This document shows positions 41,901 to 49,363 of a stretch of 60,899 nucleotides of DNA, piece after piece. Below the pieces are notes generated by a model, which had not been told where the DNA came from, made no database searches, and saw nothing but the letters and a program-made list of their open reading frames with translations. Source of the DNA: Vitreoscilla sp. (GTDB lineage Bacteria > Pseudomonadota > Gammaproteobacteria > Burkholderiales > Burkholderiaceae_C). Position 1 is the first letter of the stretch, and each line of letters starts with the position of its first letter. Position numbers and translations under genes: made by a program. Location: positions 1-60,899 of the forward strand of contig JADMKA010000122.1 of the NCBI GenBank assembly GCA_018780145.1, written 5' to 3'.

Positions 41901-44361
41901 TGGCCAGCACCGCGGCCGCGGCGTCTCGCGTGCCGGCGAAATCGCAGGCCGCCTGCAGCGCGCGCAGCAGAGCGGTCTGCGCCAGCGTGTAGCCCGGGTC
42001 GATCGCCAGCGCCGCGCGGTGGTGGGCGATGGCCTCGGCCAGGCGGCCCTGGTCGTTGAACAGGTTGGCCAGGTTGTATTCGGTCGGTGCGCTGTGCGGA
42101 TCGTGCGCCAACGAGCGCATGAACAGGGATTCGGCCTCGGTACCCGCGCCGCGCCGATGGGCCGCGGTGGCCAGCAGGTTCAGCAGGCCGGCTGGCGCGG
42201 TGGTGTGCGCCAGCCCCTCGCGCCAGGCCGCTTCGGCGAGGGTGGGCTGGCCTTGCGCGAGCAGTGCCTGGCCCAGGGCCGACCAGGCGTTGGCCTGGTC
42301 GGGTGCGAGCGCGAGCGACTCCCGGTAGCTGGCCACCGCCGCGTCGAGCGCACCCACCGCCTGCTGGGTGTTGCCGCGGTTGGCCAGCACCACGGCGCGG
42401 AAGGCCGGCTCGGTGGCCAGCGCCAGGGCCCGGTCGAACGCAGCCAGTGCGTCGGCGAAGCGCTGCTGCCGCTTGAGGGCAAGCGCCAGCAGGTGCCAGG
42501 CGTCGAGCGAGGCGTTATCGCCCGCCAGCACGGCTCGGCACAGCGACTCGGCCAGGGCGCCTTGCCCGGCGTTCAAGGCGGCCAGCGCCTGTTCCGGTGT
42601 CGGACCGGCCGGCGGGGCGGGTGTGGCGGCATCGTCGGGTGACCACGCTGCCAGGCGCTCGCGAAGAGCCGCCATCACGCCCGCCCAATGTTGCGGGGCG
42701 CGCTGACGGAACAGGCGCAGGCTGGGGTACCAGGCGCTGGCCTCGCCTTCGCGCAGCCAGCGCCAGTCGGGCCCGTGGGCCAGCAGGGCCCAGCAGGGCC
42801 GGTTCAGCGCGCCCGCCAGGTGCACCACCGAGGTGTCCACCGAGACCAGCAGGTCCACCGCCTCCAGGGCGGCGGCGGTGTCGGTGAAATCGTGCAGCTC
42901 GGTGTCCAGATCCAGCACCTGGTCGGCCCAGGGCGAGGCACGCAACTCCGCGGCGGGCTCGCCCTTCTGCAGGCTCACGAAACGCAGCCCGGGCAGATCG
43001 AGCAGCGGTTCGAAAGCGGACCACCGAGCCGAGCGGTTGCGGTTGTTCGCGTGGTCCTTGTTGCCGGCCCAGACCAGGGCCACGGTGGCTCTCACGCCCG
43101 GCGGCCTGGCCAGGCGGGCGCGCCACGCGGCCGCCTTGTCGGCCGGCGCCTGCAGGTAGGGCACGGTGGCGGGGATGTTCCCGGTGTCCGTGCCCAGGCG
43201 GTGCGGCAGGCTCAGCAGGAACGCCCAGCAGTCGTAGCGGTGTGCGTGCATCTGCCCCGGCGCGATCACCCGCGTGGGCCCGGCCAGGCCCTGCAGCAGC
43301 GCGACCAGTGGCCCGTCGACGATCAGCGTGACCTCGGAGGCACCGGCGTCGCGCAGCGCTTGGGCGTAGCGGCAGAACTGCAGCTGGTCCCCCAGGCCCT
43401 GCTCGCGCACCAGGGCGATGTGCCTGCCCGCCAGCGGCTCGCCTTGCCACATCGGGCAGGCAAGATCGGGCGGCTTGGGCGCGCTCTTGTTCTGCGAGCG
43501 CGGGTGGTGGCGCACCTCGTAGCCGGCAAAGCCACGAGCCAGGTGGCCGAACAGCAGGTCGGCCAGGGCGATGTTGTAGAGCGTGTCGGCGTTGCCGGGC
43601 GAGAGCGCCAGCGCGCGCTGGTAGCAGCGCATCGCCTCGGCCTCGTCCCCCTGCTCCTTGGCGAGCTGGCCCAGGCTGTTCCAGCTGCGGTGGAAACCGG
43701 GATCGATGGCGAGCACGCGGTGGTAGAGCGCGGCGGCCTCGTCGGGGCGGCCAGCCTCCTTCAGCCAGGTGCCCAGGTTGTTCAGCGCATTCACATGGTC
43801 GGGCTGCGCGGCCAGCACGGCCCGGTAGCAGGTACCGGCTTCGTCGGCACGCCCCATCTCCTGCACCAGCGTGCCCAGGTTGTTCAAGGCCTCCGCATGC
43901 CCGGGCCGCAGGGCCAGGGCCTGGCGATAGGCGGCTTCCGAGTCGGCATGCCGGCTGCGTGCCTGCAGCACCAGGCCCAGGTTGTTCCAGGCGTCGGGGC
44001 TGCCGGGTGCCAGTGCCAGCGCCCGCCGCAGGGCGGCCTCGGCCTCGGGCCAGCGGGACAGGGCCCGGAGCACCTCGCCGCGGTTGACCTGCAGGTCGGC
44101 CGTGTCCGGCTGCTGGGCCGCGGCCTGGTCCAGGCAGGCCAGCGCCTCCTCGTGCCGGCCCTGCAGATGCAGGGCCACGCCCATCAGCTGCAAGGCCTCG
44201 GGCTGGCCGGGCCACCGCGCCAGCACCCGCCCGCAGACCTCGGCCATGGCTTGCGGCTGGCCGGTTCGGAACCGCGCGACGGCCTCGCGCAGCAGGCCGC
44301 GCAGCGCCTCGGCAGGCGAGGCCGCGGCGGGCACGGCGGTGGGTGGGGCAGACTGCTCCAT
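38908..44361 (-). CDS. Giant TPR protein with GT9-like, GT41 (OGT-like) and second GT9-like glycosyltransferase modules
   Basis: A 1817-residue cytoplasmic protein with no signal peptide. Order: TPR repeats about 20-290; a heptosyltransferase/GT9-like C-terminal fold about 300-570 (QGLGDQLQFCRYA, SVDTSVVHLAGALN); TPR 590-800; a GT41 OGT/SPINDLY catalytic region about 885-1245 with RIGYLSSDLHAHATAYLM (His901) and CFNYPYKITE (Lys1070), the OGT UDP-sugar sites; TPR 1265-1425; a second GT9-like fold about 1440-1710 (AEQGFGDAMQFLRFV, SDTSVAHLAGALGK); final TPR 1725-1800. Such TPR-GT proteins glycosylate proteins or polysaccharides. The overlap with rfaE2 suggests ADP-heptose as a donor for the GT9-like modules (inference). 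Confidence 0.85.
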   Translation of the reverse strand: MEQSAPPTAVPAAASPAEALRGLLREAVARFRTGQPQAMAEVCGRVLARWPGQPEALQLMGVALHLQGRHEEALACLDQAAAQQPDTADLQVNRGEVLRALSRWPEAEAALRRALALAPGSPDAWNNLGLVLQARSRHADSEAAYRQALALRPGHAEALNNLGTLVQEMGRADEAGTCYRAVLAAQPDHVNALNNLGTWLKEAGRPDEAAALYHRVLAIDPGFHRSWNSLGQLAKEQGDEAEAMRCYQRALALSPGNADTLYNIALADLLFGHLARGFAGYEVRHHPRSQNKSAPKPPDLACPMWQGEPLAGRHIALVREQGLGDQLQFCRYAQALRDAGASEVTLIVDGPLVALLQGLAGPTRVIAPGQMHAHRYDCWAFLLSLPHRLGTDTGNIPATVPYLQAPADKAAAWRARLARPPGVRATVALVWAGNKDHANNRNRSARWSAFEPLLDLPGLRFVSLQKGEPAAELRASPWADQVLDLDTELHDFTDTAAALEAVDLLVSVDTSVVHLAGALNRPCWALLAHGPDWRWLREGEASAWYPSLRLFRQRAPQHWAGVMAALRERLAAWSPDDAATPAPPAGPTPEQALAALNAGQGALAESLCRAVLAGDNASLDAWHLLALALKRQQRFADALAAFDRALALATEPAFRAVVLANRGNTQQAVGALDAAVASYRESLALAPDQANAWSALGQALLAQGQPTLAEAAWREGLAHTTAPAGLLNLLATAAHRRGAGTEAESLFMRSLAHDPHSAPTEYNLANLFNDQGRLAEAIAHHRAALAIDPGYTLAQTALLRALQAACDFAGTRDAAAAVLANVDAGGDDPLAGPAQAVFPFAHLALPTTREQQRRCARQWVARQLAPQLARAREMGYEPAPAREASDRRLRIGYLSSDLHAHATAYLMAEVLERHDRRRVEVFAYSSGPDDGSAIRRRLIHAVDHFVECSAVSHEALARRIRADGIDILVDLKGYTRDTRSAVLALRPAPLQLNFLGYPGTLGAAFVDYLVGDPIVTPLDHAADYDERIAQLPHCYQPNDRQRAVGPAPRRAVLGLPDDAVVLACFNYPYKITEAVFGRWCQVLAQVPGTVLWLLSTNELAEANLRAALQAQGLDPARLVVAPELPLADHLARLQCADLVLDTEPYNAHTTCSDALWVGVPVLTRTGDTFASRVATSLLHAAGLPELAVESAEAYVGSAVALARDRPRLAALTAGLVERRLTMPLFDSASWTGALEDLFERMAWRQRAGLTPIALQALAAPWPATPIERAFVLFQAGADAEALPHAEAALRAEPQRADGWTLLGILHKRAGRPAEAEAAYRRALQFQPAYPDAWNNLGNLLRDRGDRAGALAAYREAVRLNPGAAEPVHNLGVALEHFGDWDGALAAFEATVQRDAQHVDGHWNRALARLLHGRFRDGFADYEWRFTRRQPAPRDCTPPPWRGEPLEGRTVLVWAEQGFGDAMQFLRFVPELKRRGGRVVLEVLGEMMGLAARLPGVDAVSQRGLAPPAFDCHVALMSLPHVLGIADHALPTLVPSVHADAARCRHWRTRLAAHGWQRDRELAVGWVWAGNPNVKNDAQRSPRFAPFAPWLRLPGLRWFALQKGDGRRDLAAHALPPHFVDLDAEIQTFDDTAAVIAELDLVVTSDTSVAHLAGALGKPVFVTLPFQHDWRWGLDETRSAWYPSARLFRQPEPGDWATVRDGVAAALGQWVREHLPRTADDRPADAQAALVRAFAAYQTGPFDPARAEADVLFALQRAPTRPDAWALLGALHKRAGRVGLAAEAYRRAIDVDPSYPDAWRNLARIDPSVQPPAAQSKA

Positions 44362-44414
44362 GGTCCGCTCAGGGTAGGCGGACGGGGCAGGGGCCGAGGG
44401 CTGGAAACGAGGGG

Positions 44415-44435
44415 GCCGGAGGGGGTTTTTCCGGC
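44415..44435. other. Inverted repeat between rhodanese and glycosyltransferase genes
   Basis: GCCGGA and TCCGGC with a nine-base loop in the 93-bp gap between two minus-strand genes. There is no T-run on the far side of the hairpin on either strand, so it is not a convincing intrinsic terminator. Confidence 0.3.
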
Positions 44436-44454
44436 GGTCACGCGGGTGGATGGG

Positions 44455-46104
44455 TCAGTTCGCCCAGACCTTCACATCGGGCCAGCCCATCAGCCTGAAC
44501 AGGTAGTAGTTGACGGCCGCCTCGGCCGGATCGTCGGCAAAGAGGATGACCTCGGCATGGCGCGGCACGCCGGCCTGGCTGATGAGCTTCCACAGCTCGG
44601 GGGCCGGCTTGGGCGTGCGCTGGGCCGTCAGCAGCGTGGTGTTGGGCAGCTGGACGACCTGGCCCGCCGGGGTGCGCCGAGCGGCGGCCTGGCCGGACGA
44701 GACATAGACCTTCGGGTACTCGCCGCGCGTGGCCTGCGGGTCAGTGACCAGCACGCTGCGCCGCGGCTGCGCGGTGTAGCTGGCGGCCGGCACCGCGATG
44801 TCCTTCGGCGTCTTGCGCGGGCCCACGAGCGTGGGCTCCTTGGTCAGCTCGAAGCCGCGCAGGCCCCACTCGTCCACCGAGTCCATCAGGACCGACACCT
44901 TCTTCTGGCCGAGTTGCTCGAAGGCGAGAAAGGCCAGCGCCGCGTCGGGCGTGAGCCCACCGTCGGCCTGCAGCACCACCTCGTGCGCCGGGTTGACGCC
45001 CGCCGGCCCGAGCAGCGCGGCCAGCTTGTCAGGCTGGGCCAGGTGGCTGCGGAAGTTGTCTGCCGGGACGCTCAGCGCGAAGGGCAGGTGGCCCAGCGCG
45101 TACTTGTCGGCGGCGCGCACGTCCACGATGTTGAGCTGTGCGGCCCCGAAGGCGCGCAGCATCGGCGCGTTCCAGCCATCCACCCAGGCGCCTTCGCGCT
45201 GGAGCTGGGGTGCGCTGTAGGTCCAGTAGGGCAGCTGGCGGTCGTCGCGCAGCCATTCGCGCTGCGATTCCAGGTAGAGCTTGACCTGCGGGTGATCGAC
45301 CATGAACTGCAGCGCGAACCAGGGCACGCTGGCGGCCACGCCGCCGCCGCAGTGGCTGTGCACCACCTGCTCGGGGCGGATGCCGAGGTAGCGCACCAGG
45401 CGCCGGATCTCGTCGGGTGACTTGAAGGTCTTGTCGGCGTTGTAGAAATCCGCGCTCGGCATCAGGAGGGCGTTGGGCACGTGGCCGGCGCGGTCGAAGA
45501 ACTTCTGCTGGCCGTAGTGGTAGCTCGGCTCCAGCGCCTCGACCAGCGCGTGTCGGCTGCGGTCTCCCGAGGCGACCAGGAACTCCGGCAACCGGACCCG
45601 CGCCTCCTCGCGCACCGCGGCGATGCGGTAGCTGCCGGGCGCCGGCGCCGGCGTGGGCTCCTTGACGACGGCGCCTCCCTCGGCGCGCCACTTGGCGAGC
45701 CCGCCATCGAGGACGTAGACGTCGCCGGCCGGCACGCCGTGGTAATAGAGGTCGAAGAACAGGCGCGTGGCCATCATGTCGCCGCCCTGGTCATAGACCA
45801 CGATCCGGCGGCCCGGGCTGACGCCCCAGGACTGGATGCGCTGCTCCATCGCCGCCAGCGAGGGCTGGTCCACGCCGTAGCGGTACAGGTCGGCACTCAC
45901 CGCGCCGGGGATGTGCCCGGCCAGGTGCTGCGGCGTCACGGAGGCGTCGAGCAGCACCACCTCGGCCAGGTTTTCTTTCAGCCAGTCGACGTTGACCAGG
46001 CGGCCCTGGCGGACCGGCTCTGCCGACGCAGGCGTCACCCAAAGGGCCGAACACAGGCAGCTCGTGGCGAGCAGCGACAACCAGCGGGTCAGGGCCAGTG
46101 GCAT
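44455..46104 (-). CDS. Periplasmic multi-rhodanese sulfurtransferase
   Basis: A 549-residue exported protein (signal peptide 1-28, ending TPASA) with at least three rhodanese modules. The first (about 35-150) has VVYDQGGDMMATR and lacks the active Cys. The second carries the active-site loop HSHCGGGVAAS with Cys252. The third (about 320-430) has LQADGG in place of Cys, so it is structural. A fourth partial module may end the protein. Periplasmic sulfurtransferases move sulfane sulfur or detoxify cyanide or thiosulfate; no sulfur-oxidation genes are nearby to specify which. Confidence 0.87.
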   Translation of the reverse strand: MPLALTRWLSLLATSCLCSALWVTPASAEPVRQGRLVNVDWLKENLAEVVLLDASVTPQHLAGHIPGAVSADLYRYGVDQPSLAAMEQRIQSWGVSPGRRIVVYDQGGDMMATRLFFDLYYHGVPAGDVYVLDGGLAKWRAEGGAVVKEPTPAPAPGSYRIAAVREEARVRLPEFLVASGDRSRHALVEALEPSYHYGQQKFFDRAGHVPNALLMPSADFYNADKTFKSPDEIRRLVRYLGIRPEQVVHSHCGGGVAASVPWFALQFMVDHPQVKLYLESQREWLRDDRQLPYWTYSAPQLQREGAWVDGWNAPMLRAFGAAQLNIVDVRAADKYALGHLPFALSVPADNFRSHLAQPDKLAALLGPAGVNPAHEVVLQADGGLTPDAALAFLAFEQLGQKKVSVLMDSVDEWGLRGFELTKEPTLVGPRKTPKDIAVPAASYTAQPRRSVLVTDPQATRGEYPKVYVSSGQAAARRTPAGQVVQLPNTTLLTAQRTPKPAPELWKLISQAGVPRHAEVILFADDPAEAAVNYYLFRLMGWPDVKVWAN

Positions 46105-46267
46105 GGGGTTACCTCTCGCGAGCGGGGTTGCTCAGCGTGCGACTGTGCCGCAGCAGGCGCCACACGGCGAGCCGGCCGCGACAGACTGCATCCTGGGCAT
46201 GCTCAACTGCATCCGCGCGGGGGTGAGCCTGGATAATCCGGCCTCGCCCCAACGCTGGAGAACGCGC

Positions 46268-46504
46268 GTGAAGACCTACGACATCGAAGTGCAGCGCCTG
46301 AAGTCGATCCGGCACGACAGGGGGCTGATCGAGCTCGGCATCGATGCGCTGGTGCTGCCCCGCCCGGCGCGCGAGGACCAGGCCAGCACCAGCTGCCTGC
46401 GACTGCCCGTCGACCACGCCCGCTCCTTGCTGATCCTGCTGAAGCAGCAGATCGCCGAGCTCGACAAGCTGCAGCCGCGCAGCCGGCGCTCAGGGCGGGC
46501 ATGA
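46268..46504 (+). CDS. Small conserved protein upstream of the M14 peptidase
   Basis: A 78-residue basic protein: KTYDIEVQRLKSIRHDRGLI, then an acidic-leucine C-terminal helix ending SRRSGRA. The start is a GTG with GGAG seven bases before; an in-frame ATG lies 69 bp earlier. The stop overlaps the next ATG (ATGA), coupling it to the peptidase. I do not recognise a named family. Confidence 0.6.
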   Translation: MKTYDIEVQRLKSIRHDRGLIELGIDALVLPRPAREDQASTSCLRLPVDHARSLLILLKQQIAELDKLQPRSRRSGRA

Positions 46505-48216
46505 ACCCCGATTGGGCGACCCCGTTCGAGCGTGGGAACGGGAACCAGACCACCACCTGGCAGGACTGCATCGCCTTTCACCAGCGGCTGGCACAGGCTT
46601 TCGCGCCCTGGCTGAGGTTCGAGGAGGCCGGCCGCAGCGATGGCGGCTGGCCCATCCACGCCGGCGTGTTCTCGGCCGATGGGGTCTTCGACCCGCAGGA
46701 GGCCAAGGCCGCCGGCATGCCGGTGTTCTTCAACAACAACGGCATCCACCCTGGCGAGCCCGAAGGCATCGACGCCTGCATGGCCCTGCTGCGCGATCTG
46801 TGCCTCGACCCGGCGCGGCGTGCGGCGCTCGGGCGCGCGGTGCTGGTGTACATCCCCGTCTACAACGTCGACGGGGCGCTGAACCGGCAGGACACCAGCC
46901 GGGTCAACCAGAACGGGCCCGAGGCCTTCGGCTTTCGCGGCAATGCACGCCACCTCGACCTGAACCGCGACTTCATCAAGGCCGACAGCCTGAACGCCCG
47001 CACCTTTGCGCAGGTGTTCACCCGCTGGGATCCGGATGTGATGGTCGACACCCACACCTCGAACGGCGCCGACTACCAGCACGTGGTGACGCTCATCGCC
47101 ACCCAGCCCGACAAGCTCGGCGGCCGCACCGGGGAGCACTTGCGCGGCACGATGCTGCCGGCGCTGTATGCCGACATGGCAGCACGCGGCTTCCCGATGT
47201 GCCCCTATGTGAACCCGGTGAAGGAGATTCCCGACGACGGCATCGCCGATTTCCTGGATTCGCCGCGCTTCTCCACCGGCTACGCGGCGCTGCACCACAC
47301 GATCGGCTTCATGCCCGAGACGCACATGCTGAAGGCCTTCGAGGCGCGTTACCGCGGCACGCGGGCTTTCGTCGAGAGCGCACTGGCTTACACCGTCGCG
47401 CATGGCGACGCCATCCGCGCGGCGCGCGCGGCCGACCGCGCCACCGTCTCGCGCGGCGCGCCGGTGGCGCTGGATTGGGCGCTGGACACGCAGCGCAGCC
47501 GGCCGTTCCGGTTCAGCGGCTTCCAGGCGGTGCACGAGCCGAGCCGGCTGGGCCGCTACCAGCGGCTGCGCTACGACCGCGCGGCGCCGTGGGAGAAAGA
47601 CATCCCGTACTTCGGCCGCTACGAGGCCACCGCCACCGCCGTGCCGCCGCGGGCCTACCTGGTGCCACAGGCGTGGCACGACGTCGTGCTGCGCTTGCAA
47701 GCCCATGGCGTGCCGCTGCAGCGAGCCGCGCGCGCGACCCGCGTGCCCGCCGAGGCCTACCGCATCGCCCAGCACGCGAAGCGGCGCGTGCCCTTCGAAG
47801 GCCGGCACCTGCATGACGTGCTGGAGGTCCGTGCCGAGACGATGGTGGCCGAGGTGGCCGAGGGCGACTGGCTGGTGCCGCTCGGCGGGCCGCACGACCG
47901 CTTCGTGGTGGAGGTGCTCGAGCCGCTGGGCATCGACAGCTTCTTCCGCTGGGCGTTCTTCGACAGCGTGCTGGACAGGAAGGAAGGCTTCAGCGACTAC
48001 GTGTTCGAAGACGAGGCCGAACGCCTGCTGGCCGCCGAGCCCGAGCTGGCCCTCCGCTTCCAGGCCTGGAAGAACGAGCACCCCGAGCTGCTGGGCGACC
48101 CCCAATCCGTTCTGGGCTTCATCTTCAGCGCTTCACGGCGATATGCCGAGCCCGGGTGGCGGCTTTATCCGGTGCTGCGCCTGCTTGAACTCCCCGTTGG
48201 GCGCCATAGCTCATGA
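46501..48216 (+). CDS. M14-family zinc carboxypeptidase-like protein
   Basis: A 571-residue metallopeptidase of the M14 (carboxypeptidase A/succinylglutamate desuccinylase) fold without signal peptide. Zinc ligands are in GIHPGEPEG (His83, Glu86) and in DTHTSNG (His). The catalytic Glu is probably in ETHMLKAFEARY. The C-terminal half has an extra beta-rich region. Physiological substrate is unknown. The last dozen residues (ELPVGRHSS) are read through a DNA segment that looks like a recombination junction, so the native C-terminus may be altered. Confidence 0.82.
   Translation: MNPDWATPFERGNGNQTTTWQDCIAFHQRLAQAFAPWLRFEEAGRSDGGWPIHAGVFSADGVFDPQEAKAAGMPVFFNNNGIHPGEPEGIDACMALLRDLCLDPARRAALGRAVLVYIPVYNVDGALNRQDTSRVNQNGPEAFGFRGNARHLDLNRDFIKADSLNARTFAQVFTRWDPDVMVDTHTSNGADYQHVVTLIATQPDKLGGRTGEHLRGTMLPALYADMAARGFPMCPYVNPVKEIPDDGIADFLDSPRFSTGYAALHHTIGFMPETHMLKAFEARYRGTRAFVESALAYTVAHGDAIRAARAADRATVSRGAPVALDWALDTQRSRPFRFSGFQAVHEPSRLGRYQRLRYDRAAPWEKDIPYFGRYEATATAVPPRAYLVPQAWHDVVLRLQAHGVPLQRAARATRVPAEAYRIAQHAKRRVPFEGRHLHDVLEVRAETMVAEVAEGDWLVPLGGPHDRFVVEVLEPLGIDSFFRWAFFDSVLDRKEGFSDYVFEDEAERLLAAEPELALRFQAWKNEHPELLGDPQSVLGFIFSASRRYAEPGWRLYPVLRLLELPVGRHSS
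48196..48202 (+). other. Integron core-site-like sequence GTTGGGC at the left edge of the lower-GC insert
   Basis: Matches the GTTRRRY core-site consensus of integron attC/attI sites. Base composition and codon usage shift right after it. With GCCTAAC at 48960-48966 it could bound a gene cassette, but an intact attC with a second GTTRRRY was not found downstream. Confidence 0.35.
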
Positions 48217-48965
48217 CCATGACCCCTTCTCGTCAGCAGATTTCGGCGGCTGCCCATGAGGAGGTGCCGCACGCGAATCCGTTGTCGCCTGCCCAGATGG
48301 AGCAACTTGTCGATCTGGCCCTACGCTGGAGCCCATCTACGGCCATAGACATCGGTTGCGGCCCAGGGGCTTTCGCGGTCGGTTTGGCTTCACGCGCGCC
48401 GGTTAGCGTTCTCGCGATTGATCTGAACTCCGCATTTCTGGATCGAGGGAAATCGACAGCGAAGAGCACCCCACTTGTCGGCAACATCGCCTTCTTGGAG
48501 CGTTCCCTGAAAGACGACGAGGGAGCGCACTTTGATGTCGTCGTGTGCATTGGCTCATCCGGCGCTGTCGGAAGCCCGCGAGGGGCACTGCGCCGCTGCA
48601 AGGAGCTCATGTCTCCGCACGGAGTGCTTGTGTTCGCCGAGCTTGTCTGGACTTCTCAGCCACCTGATGGATTCCTCGACTTTCTAGGGATCGAGCGTGC
48701 CTACTACTGGCTTGCGTCAGAGGGCGAGAGTGTGTTCTCACGGTGTGGCCTGTCCATCGAGCATGAAATTGAAGCATCCCCATCTTCTTGGGAGAGCTAC
48801 GAACGGGCAGTCCTCGACGGCCGCCTCAAAATCGCAGCCAGTTTGCCGCCAGAGCTGGGTGAGTCGATTCGCAGTCGCGCAACGACCTGGTATGCCAGCT
48901 TCGAGTTGCATGGCCGTCACCATCTTGGCTTCAATGCATATGTCGCGCGGCACGCTGAGGCCTAA
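48213..48965 (+). CDS. Class I SAM-dependent methyltransferase
   Basis: A 250-residue methyltransferase with the SAM-binding motif I AIDIGCGPGAFAVGL (about residues 44-58) and FDVVVCIGSSGAVG (motif IV region). It starts with ATG overlapping the upstream stop by four bases. Codon use is less GC-rich than in the neighbours (many A/T third positions), which suggests recent acquisition. The substrate is unknown. The gene stops at the GCCTAAC core-site-like sequence. Confidence 0.85.
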   Translation: MTMTPSRQQISAAAHEEVPHANPLSPAQMEQLVDLALRWSPSTAIDIGCGPGAFAVGLASRAPVSVLAIDLNSAFLDRGKSTAKSTPLVGNIAFLERSLKDDEGAHFDVVVCIGSSGAVGSPRGALRRCKELMSPHGVLVFAELVWTSQPPDGFLDFLGIERAYYWLASEGESVFSRCGLSIEHEIEASPSSWESYERAVLDGRLKIAASLPPELGESIRSRATTWYASFELHGRHHLGFNAYVARHAEA

Positions 48966-48966
48966 C
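48960..48966 (+). other. Integron R''-like core site GCCTAAC at the methyltransferase stop
   Basis: RYYYAAC-type core sequence that includes the stop codon, as usual for attC-carrying cassettes. A palindromic segment AACCGGA (48976) / TCCGGTT (49015) follows, but the matching GTTRRRY right-hand core is missing, so the attC may be degenerate. Confidence 0.35.
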
Positions 48967-48975
48967 ATGTCTATC

Positions 48976-49021
48976 AACCGGATCCGCTGCGGCCAGGGCG
49001 CCTCGCCTCCGTGGTCCGGTT
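48976..49021. other. Inverted repeat downstream of the methyltransferase
   Basis: Perfect seven-base arms AACCGGA and TCCGGTT, with a 32-bp GC-rich interior. Could be part of a decayed attC or a weak transcription stop for the methyltransferase. Confidence 0.4.
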
Positions 49022-49059
49022 ACCACGACCTTCAGCCCCATATGCGTCGCCAGGTTCGG

Positions 49060-49091
49060 TTGACTGCTCGCTTTAATGTAGCTACATTAAA
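49060..49091 (+). promoter_or_regulatory. BrnTA promoter and palindromic operator
   Basis: A perfect 20-bp palindrome (49072-49091, half-site TTTAATGTAG) ends two bases before the brnT ATG. A -35-like TTGACT (49060-49065) and a -10-like TACATT (49083-49088) are 17 bp apart, so the operator covers the -10. The predicted transcript begins at or next to the ATG, which implies leaderless translation. BrnA is known to autorepress its operon through a palindrome. Confidence 0.7.
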
Positions 49092-49093
49092 AC

Positions 49094-49363
49094 ATGCGTA
49101 TCGAGTTCGATCCCGCCAAAGACAAAGCCAACTGTGACAAGCACGGTGTCTCTCTGGCGGTAGCCACCGAACTTGACTGGGATGCCGCGTTGGTCTGGGT
49201 CGATGGTCGATTTGAGTATGGCGAGGTCCGAATGATTGCACTCGCCCCAAAGACAGACACGCTGTACTACGTGGCCTTTGTCGATCGTGGCGAAGTCTGC
49301 AGGGTCATCAGCCTTCGTCAAGCTACTCGTCGCGAGGTAAAACACTATGTCGAGAACATCTAA
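49094..49363 (+). CDS. brnT: BrnT family toxin
   Basis: An 89-residue ribonuclease toxin of the BrnT family (RelE-like fold). Family blocks: EFDPAKDKANCDKHGVSLAVA, DGRFEYGEVRMIALA and VFVDRGEVCRVISLRQATRREVKHY-type C-terminus with the conserved Arg/Lys. It precedes its antitoxin, as in classical brnTA, and the genes overlap by 17 bp. There is no Shine-Dalgarno before the ATG. GC content is lower than flanking core genes. Confidence 0.9.
   Translation: MRIEFDPAKDKANCDKHGVSLAVATELDWDAALVWVDGRFEYGEVRMIALAPKTDTLYYVAFVDRGEVCRVISLRQATRREVKHYVENI

Noticed and set aside
39049-42642. A 1197-codon open frame antisense to the giant glycosyltransferase, and a further long one from 42688
   Set aside because: Composition is typical of antisense shadows and the glycosyltransferase motifs in the other strand are unambiguous.
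44415-44435. Intrinsic terminator between the rhodanese and glycosyltransferase genes
   Set aside because: A stem exists but has no adjacent T-run in the needed direction.
48960-49093. A complete integron attC site downstream of the methyltransferase
   Set aside because: The left core is present, but no GTTRRRY right core was found in the next 130 bp.
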